64,000 nt of DNA, from assembly GCA_030817875.1 (NCBI GenBank), contig JAUSZU010000001.1, positions 1,364,001 to 1,428,000 of the forward strand, given 5' to 3'. Below are positions 1 through 8,510 of this stretch, piece by piece (positions within the stretch are counted from its first letter, which is position 1; the number at the start of each line of letters is the position of its first letter). A model generated the notes under the pieces. The model was not told the DNA's origin. It saw only the letters and a list, made by a program, of their open reading frames with translations, and did not search any database. A program made the translations under genes and the position numbers. This DNA is from Flavobacterium sp. W4I14. Its GTDB lineage: Bacteria; Bacteroidota; Bacteroidia; Sphingobacteriales; Sphingobacteriaceae.

Positions 1-1854
1 GATTCAGCCAAAATTAAGTTCAGTGTAGATTCTGTTTTTATAGCACATCGTGATGCTATCGATTTTTTGGAAGACTGGACGGCGATAAAATATCCTTTTC
101 AAAAAGTGGGCTTTGTCAGTATTCCAGATTTTCAGTTTGGAGGTATGGAACATCCTGGAGAGGTGCAATATAAAGCATCAGCATTGTTTTTAGATCAAGG
201 TGCAACCAAAGATCAGTTCATTTCGCGTTCTAACCTAATTTCGCATGAAACAGCACACATGTGGTTTGGCGATCTGGTAACCATGAAATGGTTTAATGAT
301 GTTTGGATGAAAGAAGTTTTTGCAAATTTTATGGCGGATAAGGTAACCGAAAAATTGATGGGCAAAAATACTTTCGACCTTAAGTTTTTACAAGATCATT
401 ATCCTGCAGCTTATGGGGTAGATAGAACACTGGGCACCAATCCCATTCGCCAGCAATTGGATAATTTACAAGAAGCCGGATCAATGTATGGGAATATAAT
501 CTACCATAAAGCACCGATCATGATGTGTCAATTGGAATTATTGATGGGAAAACAGAATTTTCAGCAGGGTATAAGGGAGTATCTGAAAAAATACAGTTAC
601 AGCAACGCTACGTGGAATGATTTGATTGCCATTTTAAGTAAATATAGTAAAAGTGATCTCCACAGTTGGAACAAAGTTTGGGTAAACGAACCTGGCAGAC
701 CGGTTTTTAGTTACGATATTAAATACAATGGAGATAAAATAAGCGATTTAAGCTTAAGCCAAAGTAGTGAGATAGGGCAGCCACGGGTATGGCCACAATC
801 TTTTACAGTTAAGCTGGTTTACCCAACAGCGAGTAAGGTTTTAGTCGTAAATGCTAAAAATGCTAAAGCAGATTTAATTGAAGCAAAAGGTCTTCCAAAA
901 CCACAATATATTTTATTTAATGCAAACGGTGCGGGATATGGCCTTTTTCCGATTGATAAAGAGATGATGGCAAATCTTTATGATCTTGCTGACCCGTTAG
1001 AACGGGCATCAGCCTATATCAATGCCTACGAAAATATGCTTTCGGGAAAAAGCACTAAGCCTAAAGAACTTTTGGCTGTGTTTTTACAAGGCTTATCGGT
1101 TGAGAAAAACGAGATGAATCTAAGGCTGATTACGGGATACCTAACCAATATTTACTGGACTTTTCTTACTGCTGAAGCACGGAATGCGATGTATGAAAGT
1201 ATGGAGAAAACAATATGGAATGCAATGGAGCAACAGCAAACGCAAAATAACAAGAAGATTTTGTTTAATGCTTATCAGAATGTATATCTGAGTACGGATG
1301 CCGGAAAACGCATGTATAATATCTGGCTCAACCAAACCGCACCAAATGGAATTAAATTGTTAGAAGATGATTATAGCGCGATAGCTTTAACGCTAGCCCT
1401 TAAAACAGATACTGCAAATACGATCTTAAAAGATCAGCTAGCACGGACCAAAAATGAAGATCGTAAAAACCGGCTGATTTATTTAACACCCGCCTTATCT
1501 TTAGATGTTAAGGAAAGAGATAATTTTTTTAAAGGTCTAAAAGACAGGAAAAACCGCCAGAAAGAGGCCTGGGTAACTACAGCTTTATCTTACCTGCACC
1601 ATCCCATCAGGCAAACAAGTTCTATTCGCTATCTGAAAGAAAGTTTAGATTTGTTGGAAGAAATACAGAAAACAGGAGATATATTTTTTCCACAATCGTG
1701 GTTGGCGGCTACATTTTCGAGTTATAACAAAAAAGAAGCAAATGCTGTGGTACAGGATTTCTTAAAATCACATGCTGTTTACAATCCAAAGCTAAAGGAT
1801 AAAATTTTGCAGACTACGGATAACCTTCGCCGGGCACAGATTATTGTACATTAA
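1..1854 (+). CDS. M1 family metallo-aminopeptidase, C-terminal part (5' end outside window)
   Basis: The frame is open from base 1, so the gene enters from the left and its N-terminal domain is missing. It is a zinc aminopeptidase of the gluzincin M1 family, which trims N-terminal residues from peptides. Visible motifs are GGMEHPG, the counterpart of the GAMEN substrate-binding motif, then the zinc site HETAH followed by KEVFANF, which supplies the third zinc ligand Glu in the place of the usual NEGFA. About 480 residues of helical C-terminal region follow. In Bacteroidota such enzymes are often exported, but the signal peptide would lie outside the window. A terminator hairpin follows at 1935. 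Family is certain; the specific substrate cannot be read. Confidence 0.9.
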   Translation, partial: DSAKIKFSVDSVFIAHRDAIDFLEDWTAIKYPFQKVGFVSIPDFQFGGMEHPGEVQYKASALFLDQGATKDQFISRSNLISHETAHMWFGDLVTMKWFNDVWMKEVFANFMADKVTEKLMGKNTFDLKFLQDHYPAAYGVDRTLGTNPIRQQLDNLQEAGSMYGNIIYHKAPIMMCQLELLMGKQNFQQGIREYLKKYSYSNATWNDLIAILSKYSKSDLHSWNKVWVNEPGRPVFSYDIKYNGDKISDLSLSQSSEIGQPRVWPQSFTVKLVYPTASKVLVVNAKNAKADLIEAKGLPKPQYILFNANGAGYGLFPIDKEMMANLYDLADPLERASAYINAYENMLSGKSTKPKELLAVFLQGLSVEKNEMNLRLITGYLTNIYWTFLTAEARNAMYESMEKTIWNAMEQQQTQNNKKILFNAYQNVYLSTDAGKRMYNIWLNQTAPNGIKLLEDDYSAIALTLALKTDTANTILKDQLARTKNEDRKNRLIYLTPALSLDVKERDNFFKGLKDRKNRQKEAWVTTALSYLHHPIRQTSSIRYLKESLDLLEEIQKTGDIFFPQSWLAATFSSYNKKEANAVVQDFLKSHAVYNPKLKDKILQTTDNLRRAQIIVH

Positions 1855-1934
1855 CTTTTTAATGTAAATAAATATGTTACATAAAGCTCTATGAAGAATT
1901 TGTGCTTTTGTCGCGAGAGCGTTAATTTAGATTG

Positions 1935-1970
1935 AAAGGGTAAACATGAATTTGTTTGCCCTTTTCGTTT
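1935..1970 (+). terminator. Rho-independent terminator after the aminopeptidase
   Basis: Arms 1935-1945 and 1954-1964 pair over 11 bp with one G-T wobble, around an 8-nt loop, and are followed by a T-rich stretch ending near 1971. Confidence 0.75.
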
Positions 1971-2140
1971 TTTAAAGTTTTTATGTTTATTTATAAAACA
2001 TATTTATTGCTAAGGACTGAAAATTAGGTTCTTAATGCGCTTAATTTCTTAATGTTCAAATTGAATCTGCTCATTTTTTGACCACCTGAGACATGTGATC
2101 ACCTGAGTTTAGCGATCAGATTTGAAGTTTTATTTACTTA

Positions 2141-2275
2141 TTAATTAAAAGATTCTGTCTGACTGTTCAGGTCGTCTAGCAAACTGTTCAGTAAAATTTC
2201 TCTCTTATCTTCAATCGAAGCATCATCCTGTATAAAAACGGTAAGGTTCGTGTTTTCTGTTGTTTGAGTTTGCAT
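2141..2275 (-). other. Possible 44-codon ORF or gene remnant
   Basis: An ATG at 2275 opens a 44-codon frame to TAA at 2141. It encodes an acidic peptide starting MQTQTTENTN with a helical Leu-rich end (ILLNSLLDDLN). The same frame stays open upstream without an ATG to a stop at 2375-2377 and there reads like ordinary protein (for example DNCRHLIDKHK). This could be the end of a decayed gene rather than a functional small protein. I do not recognise a family. Confidence 0.25.
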
Positions 2276-2468
2276 ATAAGGCTGCGGTTTATGTTTGTCA
2301 ATTAAATGTCTACAATTATCTAACGCCGATTTTAAAATATAGTTTGTAACTTTTTTATTCGAACTTGTAATGTCTCAATTGGGCATAATATACTCAATGA
2401 CCAAACATTGGGCTAATATTTAGGTTATATCTTTCAGGACAAAACAAATTCTATTAATCTGGAAAGCG

Positions 2469-3851
2469 ATGAAACACTACGACGCAATAATTATAGGTGC
2501 AGGGCAAGCAGGAACACCTTTAGCCAAAAGACTTGCCGAAGCGGGCAAAAAAACAGCGATTATAGAAAAAAGGTTTGTTGGCGGTACGTGTATTAATGAC
2601 GGTTGTACACCAACAAAAGCAATGATCGCTTCCGCAAGAGCAATATATCAAGCCAGAAGAGCAACTGAACTGGGGATAGAAGTCGGAACGATCAAAATTG
2701 ATTTTAAAAAGATAAAGCAACGGAAGGACGATATCGTAAACCAATTCAGGTCATCATCTGAAAAGGGCCTTAAAAATACTAAGGGACTTGAGCTTATATT
2801 TGGAAAAGCCAGATTTAGTGGTAAAAAAGAACTATCTATCGCACTCAACGATGGTGGCGAAGAAAAAGTGACTGCAGAATGGATTTTTATCAACACTGGT
2901 GCAAAAACTACCATACCGGATATTGAAGGATTAGATGAAATTAATTATCTTACATCGACAACAATTTTAGATCTTAAAACAGTTCCTGAGCACCTAGTGG
3001 TTATTGGTGGAAATTACATTGGGCTTGAGTTTGGACAAATGTTTAATCGATTTGGCAGTAAAGTAACCATTTTGGAAAAATCATCAGGCATATTGGCTAG
3101 AGAAGATCAGGATATCTCATCGGCACTTACTGAAATTTTAACCGACGAAAATATCGAACTGATCAATAATGTTAAAATCAAGAAAATAGCGCAGGATAAA
3201 AAACAGATTAGCATTACGCTGGAATCTGGAAAAACCAAAAAAGAAATAACAGCGAGCCATGTGCTGGTAGCCGCGGGCCGTACGCCTCAGACTACAGATT
3301 TAGCCCTTGAAAACTGTGGCGTAAAATTGGATGACAAAGGGCATATTCTTGTTAATGAAAAACTCGAAACCAATATTAAAGGGATTTATGCGCTCGGTGA
3401 TGTAAAAGGCGGCCCTTCATTTACACATATTGCTTATAACGATTATACCATTGTTTACCGGAACCTAATGGAGGGTACAAATTATTCTATTCACAATCGG
3501 CCGGTGCCATATTGCATGTTTACCGATCCTCAGCTTGGGCGGATAGGTATTTCTGAAAAGGAAGCAAAGGAAAAGAAATTGAATTATAAAGTTGCCGTTC
3601 TGCCAATGTCGAATGTTGCGCGTGGTATTGAAACAAACGAAACTTTAGGGCTGATGAAAGCAATTGTAGATGCAGGTAGTAAAAAGATACTGGGTGCCGC
3701 TATCCTGGCCTCAGAAGGCGGAGAAATCATGTCTGTTCTTCAAATGGCAATGGAAGGCGGGATTACTTATGATAGGATCAGATACTACGTATTTGCACAC
3801 CCTACTTATTCCGAATCGTTAAATAACCTATTTATGAAAATCGATAACTAA
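2469..3851 (+). CDS. MerA-like flavin-dependent pyridine nucleotide-disulfide oxidoreductase
   Basis: A 460-residue class I FAD/NAD(P)H disulfide reductase. The N-terminus carries the FAD motif GAGQAG, then the redox-active pair in GGTCINDGCTPTK (CxxxxC). The central NAD(P)H motif is GGNYIGLEFG, and ALGDVKGG is the second FAD contact. The C-terminal dimer interface has HPTYSE, the His-Glu pair that completes the active site across the dimer. It lacks the N-terminal metal-binding domain and the C-terminal Cys pair of true mercuric reductase. It is the first gene of a tight unit with an ABC transporter and egtB-egtD; the next start is only 2 nt away. By context it may reduce a low-molecular-weight thiol disulfide, possibly oxidised ergothioneine; that is inference. 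Confidence 0.85.
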   Translation: MKHYDAIIIGAGQAGTPLAKRLAEAGKKTAIIEKRFVGGTCINDGCTPTKAMIASARAIYQARRATELGIEVGTIKIDFKKIKQRKDDIVNQFRSSSEKGLKNTKGLELIFGKARFSGKKELSIALNDGGEEKVTAEWIFINTGAKTTIPDIEGLDEINYLTSTTILDLKTVPEHLVVIGGNYIGLEFGQMFNRFGSKVTILEKSSGILAREDQDISSALTEILTDENIELINNVKIKKIAQDKKQISITLESGKTKKEITASHVLVAAGRTPQTTDLALENCGVKLDDKGHILVNEKLETNIKGIYALGDVKGGPSFTHIAYNDYTIVYRNLMEGTNYSIHNRPVPYCMFTDPQLGRIGISEKEAKEKKLNYKVAVLPMSNVARGIETNETLGLMKAIVDAGSKKILGAAILASEGGEIMSVLQMAMEGGITYDRIRYYVFAHPTYSESLNNLFMKIDN

Positions 3852-3853
3852 AT

Positions 3854-4813
3854 ATGATCCATTTAAAAGAGATAAGTAAGAAATTTGGAGATACCCAAGC
3901 GGTAAATAAAGTCTCTTTTAAGGTAGAAGAAAAGGAAACGCTGGTGTTGTTGGGCACCAGTGGCTGTGGCAAAACCACTACCCTAAAAATGATCAACAGG
4001 TTAATTGAGCCGGATGCCGGTGAGGTTTTTATCAATGGCGAAAATATAAACAATCAAGATCCTGATATTTTACGAACAGGAATTGGGTATGTGATGCAGA
4101 ATATTGGGCTTTTTCCACACTATACCATTGCAGAAAATATTGCCGTTGTACCGAAACTTTTAAAATGGGATCAAGAAAAAATTAAAGTCCGAACGCAGGA
4201 ACTGATCAAAAAACTCCATCTTCCTGAAAATAGCCTGGCGATGTTTCCAAATGAGTTAAGTGGTGGCCAACAGCAGCGTGTAGGCCTTGCCCGTGCTTTG
4301 GTCACCGATCCTTCAGTATTGTTAATGGACGAACCGTTTGGTGCTTTGGATAATGTGACCCGAACCAGTATCCAAAAAGAATTTAAGGGATTAGAAGAAC
4401 TAAAAAGGAAAACCATTGTAATGGTTACCCACGATGTTCAGGAGGCCTTTGAATTGGCAGACCGCATTTGTTTAATGGATAAGGGGAAAATTATCCAGAT
4501 TGGAACACCAAAAGAATTACTTTATCACCCGGTAAATGATTTTGCAAGAAAATTTTTAGCTGGACAAAGGTTAGCCCTCGAATTTAAAGTAGTTAATCTA
4601 CACGATATTTGGCCTTATTTACCTAAAGGAATACTACAAGATGGGAAAAGCCTGTCTGCTGATTTGAATGTATGGGATGCGATGGAATTGTTGCGGAGTT
4701 CTGATCGGAGCGAACTTCTGGTTTCTGGTGCCAATAAAGAAAGCAAAGCCGTTAATTTCGAACAGTTAACCAAAGGATTTAATCAATTTCAAAACGCGCA
4801 GGTACATGAATGA
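3854..4813 (+). CDS. egtV: ABC transporter ATPase of the betaine/EgtV type
   Basis: A 319-residue ATP-binding subunit of the OpuCA/ProV family that powers import by the permease encoded next. Walker A is GTSGCGKT near residue 34, the signature is LSGGQQQRVGLARAL, Walker B is VLLMDEPFGALD, and the switch His is in VTHDVQEAFELAD. The last 80 residues (about 240-319) resemble a shortened, degenerate CBS-type region rather than the tandem CBS pair of OpuCA. The stop overlaps the start of the permease gene by 8 bp, which points to translational coupling. The family covers glycine betaine, choline, carnitine and ergothioneine importers; the egt neighbours favour ergothioneine. The symbol rests on this context. 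Confidence 0.8.
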   Translation: MIHLKEISKKFGDTQAVNKVSFKVEEKETLVLLGTSGCGKTTTLKMINRLIEPDAGEVFINGENINNQDPDILRTGIGYVMQNIGLFPHYTIAENIAVVPKLLKWDQEKIKVRTQELIKKLHLPENSLAMFPNELSGGQQQRVGLARALVTDPSVLLMDEPFGALDNVTRTSIQKEFKGLEELKRKTIVMVTHDVQEAFELADRICLMDKGKIIQIGTPKELLYHPVNDFARKFLAGQRLALEFKVVNLHDIWPYLPKGILQDGKSLSADLNVWDAMELLRSSDRSELLVSGANKESKAVNFEQLTKGFNQFQNAQVHE

Positions 4814-6377
4814 GCATCAGCAAACTTTATGGCAGTTTATGCATGAGCAGTCTGATAAATTGTTTGCCCAAACCCTGCAACATGTTGGTTTAACGTTTAT
4901 TTCCTTACTTTTTGCCATTGCCATTGGCTTACCACTGGGTATATTGATTGCCAGAAAAAGGAAACTTTCCGGAACAGTTTTAGGTATTGCCGGCGTATTG
5001 CAAACGGTTCCGAGTATTGCCTTATTGGGTTTTATGATTCCCGTTTTGGGCATTGGCGCAAAACCTGCGATTGTGGCACTGCTCATTTATGCCTTGTTAC
5101 CGATTATTCGCAATACCTATACAGGCATTATTGGCATCGATCAGCATGTTAAAGAAGCCGCCAGGGCAATGGGTATGAGCAAAAGTCAGATTTTGCTGAA
5201 GGTTGAGTTGCCATTGGCTATGCCCTTTATATTGGCGGGTATCCGTACAGCAACGGTAATTAATGTTGGCGTGGCCACATTGGCCTCTTTTATTGCTGCG
5301 GGTGGATTAGGAGAGTTTATTTTTGGGGGCATTTCGCTCAACAATACCAATATGATTTTAGCTGGAGCTATTCCTGCTGCATTATTGGCCATTATTCTTG
5401 ATGGTTTACTTTCCCTGGTACAGAAAATGAATTTTAAAAAGCTGAGAAAAGCATTGTATATCTTGCCAATTGTGATTTTAATTTTAGGTGGCTTTTATGC
5501 ACTTCCATCGGCTTATGGTTCTACCTTAACCGCAGGATTTACCCCTGAATTTATGGGCAGGCAAGACGGAGATCTTGGATTGAAATCTACCTACGGCTTA
5601 AAAATCCATACTATTGTAATCAGCGATGCGGTAATGTACAAGGCCGCTTTTTCAAAAGAACTGGATGTAATTAGTGGTTATTCTACCGATGGTCGTTTGA
5701 AAGCCTTTGATCTAAAGATTTTAAAAGACGATAAAGGTATTTTTCCGCCGTACTATGCTGCACCCATTGTTAGGGATGAAACATTGAAGCAATTTCCCGT
5801 ATTAGCAGAAACTTTGAATTTACTTGTTGGTAAAATTACTGATTCAGTAATGACCGATCTTAATTACAGAACAGATTACCTCCACCAGACACCAGAACGT
5901 GTGGCAAAGGATTTCCTCATCAGTACTGGTTTGTATAAAGCACCAAAAAACGGACATAAAGACGTGGTGAGAATAGGCTCGAAGATTTTTGGTGAGCAAT
6001 ATATTCTGGCCGAAATGTACAGCATGCTGATTAAAGGAAATACAGATTATGAGGTATCTACCAAAACAGGACTCGGTGGAACAAAAATCTGTTTTGATGC
6101 ACTGATGAATGATCAGATCGATTTTTATCCGGAATATACCGGGACAGGCTTATTGGTTTTGTTACAACCGGATCCAAAAATTGCTAAGGAAATAGCGCAC
6201 GATAAAGATAAAACTTATAGTTATGTATCGGCCGAATTTGAGAAAAAGTTTAAGATCAAATGGCTTAAACCTATAGGTTTCAATAATTCTTATGCTTTAA
6301 TGATGCGGCAAAAACAATCAAAAGATCTGAATGTTAATACCATCACAGATCTTAAAAACTATCTAGATAAAAATTAA
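4806..6377 (+). CDS. egtU: ABC permease fused to substrate-binding domain (EgtU-like), binding domain circularly permuted
   Basis: A 523-residue fusion. Residues 1-215 form an OpuCB-type permease with about five to six membrane helices and the EAA loop EAARAMGMSKSQ that contacts the ATPase. A further helix near 218-236 leads to a periplasmic binding domain. In OpuCC/EgtU relatives the binding domain starts with IGSKxFxEQ and ends with STDGR, FPPY and LNY motifs. Here the order is reversed: GRQDG, STDGRLKAFDLK, IFPPYYAAP and TDLNY come first (about 240-380), then VRIGSKIFGEQY, IDFYPEYTGTG and GFNNSYAL (388-523). Every usual block is present once, so this looks like a circular permutation at the hinge. 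The start overlaps the ATPase gene, and the stop overlaps egtB by one base. A quaternary-amine importer is certain; ergothioneine as substrate is inferred. Confidence 0.85.
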   Translation: MNEHQQTLWQFMHEQSDKLFAQTLQHVGLTFISLLFAIAIGLPLGILIARKRKLSGTVLGIAGVLQTVPSIALLGFMIPVLGIGAKPAIVALLIYALLPIIRNTYTGIIGIDQHVKEAARAMGMSKSQILLKVELPLAMPFILAGIRTATVINVGVATLASFIAAGGLGEFIFGGISLNNTNMILAGAIPAALLAIILDGLLSLVQKMNFKKLRKALYILPIVILILGGFYALPSAYGSTLTAGFTPEFMGRQDGDLGLKSTYGLKIHTIVISDAVMYKAAFSKELDVISGYSTDGRLKAFDLKILKDDKGIFPPYYAAPIVRDETLKQFPVLAETLNLLVGKITDSVMTDLNYRTDYLHQTPERVAKDFLISTGLYKAPKNGHKDVVRIGSKIFGEQYILAEMYSMLIKGNTDYEVSTKTGLGGTKICFDALMNDQIDFYPEYTGTGLLVLLQPDPKIAKEIAHDKDKTYSYVSAEFEKKFKIKWLKPIGFNNSYALMMRQKQSKDLNVNTITDLKNYLDKN

Positions 6378-7528
6378 TGACACTGGTAGAAGAATACTTG
6401 CAGATCAGGAAATACTCTGAACAAATTTGCGAACCCTTGCAAACAGAAGATTATGTGGTACAACCAATTGTGGATGTAAGTCCACCGAAGTGGCATTTGG
6501 GGCACACCACCTGGTTCTTCGAAACTTTTATATTAAAGCCGTTTTCTGCTAATTATCAGGTATATAACGATGAATATAATTTCGTTTTTAATAGTTATTA
6601 TGAAACGGTTGGCAATCGGGTAATCCGCACCGATCGTGGTAATTTAAGTCGACCGAGCGTAAATGAGATTTACCAGTACAGGGCTTATGTAGATGAAGCA
6701 ATGGTGGAATTCCTGGCCACGACATTAACAGATGAAGTAAAAGAACTGTTGATTTTGGGTTTTAACCATGAGCAGCAGCACCAGGAACTTTTGCTTACCG
6801 ATATTAAATACATTTTAGGAAACAACCCACTTTTTCCAACCTATTCGAAAAACCAAAAAGAGGTTTTAACCGTAAATGAAATAGAACCTGGCTTTATCAG
6901 AATTTCAGAAGGAATTTATGAGATCGGTTATGATGGAAAGGATTTTAGCTTTGATAATGAATTAAACAGACATAAAGTTTACCTGCACGATTTTTCAATC
7001 AGTAAAACATTAGTAAGTAATGCAGAATTTATTGAATTCATTCGTGAAGGCGGTTATGAAAATTTCAACTTCTGGCATGCTGAAGGATGGGATTGGGTAA
7101 AAAACACTAAAATTAGCGCACCTATGTACTGGCACTTAATAGACGGAAAATGGTTTAATTACACTTTGGCTGGCCTTTTGCCTATTGATTTAACGGCACC
7201 GGTAAGCCACGTCAGCTATTACGAGGCTTATGCTTTTGCAAGCTGGAAAGGCATGCGTTTACCAACTGAATTTGAGTGGGAGATAGCAGCCGAACACTTT
7301 AATTGGGGCGAACGATGGGAGTGGACCGAAAGTGCTTATTTGCCTTATCCTGGTTTTAGTAAAGCACCAGGCGCCATTGGCGAGTACAATGGAAAGTTTA
7401 TGGTTAACCAGAAAGTACTTCGTGGTGCATCAATAGCCACGCCCGAAAATCATTCACGCATCACTTATAGAAATTTCTTCCACCCACATTTAAGGTGGCA
7501 ATATACAGGGATCCGATTAGTAAAATAG
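6377..7528 (+). CDS. egtB: EgtB: hercynine sulfoxide-forming iron oxygenase
   Basis: A 383-residue non-haem iron enzyme that joins a thiol to the imidazole of hercynine with oxygen, the central step of ergothioneine synthesis. The N-terminal DinB-like domain has the three-His iron site: H43 in WHLGH, then H131 and H135 in NHEQQHQE. The C-terminal formylglycine-generating-enzyme-like domain carries RLPTEFEWE and ends with the typical YRNFF...RW..TGIRL pattern. No EgtA (gamma-glutamyl-cysteine ligase) or EgtC (amidohydrolase) gene is nearby, so this EgtB may use cysteine directly. It lacks the extra methyltransferase domain of OvoA. It starts on the last base of the transporter stop codon (TAATG) and lies 7 nt before egtD. 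Confidence 0.92.
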   Translation: MTLVEEYLQIRKYSEQICEPLQTEDYVVQPIVDVSPPKWHLGHTTWFFETFILKPFSANYQVYNDEYNFVFNSYYETVGNRVIRTDRGNLSRPSVNEIYQYRAYVDEAMVEFLATTLTDEVKELLILGFNHEQQHQELLLTDIKYILGNNPLFPTYSKNQKEVLTVNEIEPGFIRISEGIYEIGYDGKDFSFDNELNRHKVYLHDFSISKTLVSNAEFIEFIREGGYENFNFWHAEGWDWVKNTKISAPMYWHLIDGKWFNYTLAGLLPIDLTAPVSHVSYYEAYAFASWKGMRLPTEFEWEIAAEHFNWGERWEWTESAYLPYPGFSKAPGAIGEYNGKFMVNQKVLRGASIATPENHSRITYRNFFHPHLRWQYTGIRLVK

Positions 7529-7535
7529 TATAGAT

Positions 7536-8510
7536 ATGACCACCACCACTATTGAAACAGCAACAGACAACAAAACACAGTTTCTTCAGGAAACCTTAGC
7601 AGGCTTACACTCCGAGCCAAAATTTATGCGCTCTAAGTATTTTTACGATGCTACCGGAGACCGTATTTTTCAGCAGATTATGGAAATGGAGGAATACTAT
7701 TTAACCAAAGCAGAAATGGAAATTCTGCAATACCAGGCTAACCAGATTTCTCAGGCGATATTAGCCGATGGGAGCGCTTTTGATTTAATCGAACTGGGTG
7801 CTGGCGATGCCACAAAATCCATTCACCTGCTCAAATCATTGTTACATCATCAGTTGGAATTTAGTTATTTTCCGATTGACATTTCCGCACATGTAATTTC
7901 AGACCTGGAAGAAAGTTTACCTAAAAAACTTCCCGGATTAAATATGACAGGTTTAAATGGTGATTATTTTGATATGCTTAAAAGCGCTACAGAACAATCT
8001 AACCGCAGAAAAGTAGTGCTTTTTATGGGGGCAAATATCGGAAACATGAGTATAGCCGATGCTGGAAAATTCTGCTCATCATTAAAAAAACTGCTTTCCC
8101 CTAAGGATTTATTGATCATTGGATTCGACCTGAAAAAAAATCCTCAGCAGATTCTAGCTGCCTATAATGATAAAGGCGGAATTACCCGATCATTTAACCT
8201 CAATTTGCTTCAGCGCATCAATAAAGAATTAGAGGGCAATTTCGACCTGAACAATTTTGAGCATTATGCCAGTTACGATCCAGAATCTGGAGCCTGTAAA
8301 AGTTACCTCATCAGTTTAAAAAAACAGATTGTGAATATTGGTCAAAATGCCATTCACTTTGCAGAAAACGAGCATGTTTTTATGGAAATATCACAAAAGT
8401 ATTCGCTTAATGATATCGATCAGCTTGCAGAAAAAACCGGATTTAAACCACTTAAGCGTTTCTTCGATCAACATCAGTATTTTGTAGATGCCATCTGGAA
8501 GGTAGACTAG
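7536..8510 (+). CDS. egtD: EgtD: SAM-dependent L-histidine N-alpha-methyltransferase
   Basis: Makes hercynine (trimethyl-histidine) from histidine with three SAM, the first step of ergothioneine synthesis. At 324 residues it has the family's usual length. The N-terminus has the conserved KFMRSKYFYDATGDRIF stretch, the SAM-binding loop is ELGAGDATKS, and a later FMGANIGNM segment matches the family. It is the last gene of the 2469-8510 unit. Its stop codon overlaps by 4 bp the stop of the convergent PLP enzyme, leaving no room for a terminator between them. Confidence 0.93.
   Translation: MTTTTIETATDNKTQFLQETLAGLHSEPKFMRSKYFYDATGDRIFQQIMEMEEYYLTKAEMEILQYQANQISQAILADGSAFDLIELGAGDATKSIHLLKSLLHHQLEFSYFPIDISAHVISDLEESLPKKLPGLNMTGLNGDYFDMLKSATEQSNRRKVVLFMGANIGNMSIADAGKFCSSLKKLLSPKDLLIIGFDLKKNPQQILAAYNDKGGITRSFNLNLLQRINKELEGNFDLNNFEHYASYDPESGACKSYLISLKKQIVNIGQNAIHFAENEHVFMEISQKYSLNDIDQLAEKTGFKPLKRFFDQHQYFVDAIWKVD

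Larger units (their letters stand above)
1855..2468. other. Intergenic region, 614 bp
   Basis: This gap holds the terminator at 1935-1970 and a possible small minus-strand reading frame at 2141-2275, listed separately. The rest is AT-rich with no convincing promoter match to TAnnTTTG before the reductase gene at 2469. A short direct repeat CACCTGAG occurs around 2083-2106. GGAAAG just before the ATG at 2469 is a weak ribosome binding site. Confidence 0.6.

Noticed and set aside
2469-3851. True mercuric reductase
   Set aside because: No metal-binding N-terminal domain, no C-terminal Cys pair and no mer genes nearby.
6377-7528. OvoA (ovothiol synthase)
   Set aside because: There is no C-terminal methyltransferase domain, and a dedicated EgtD follows.
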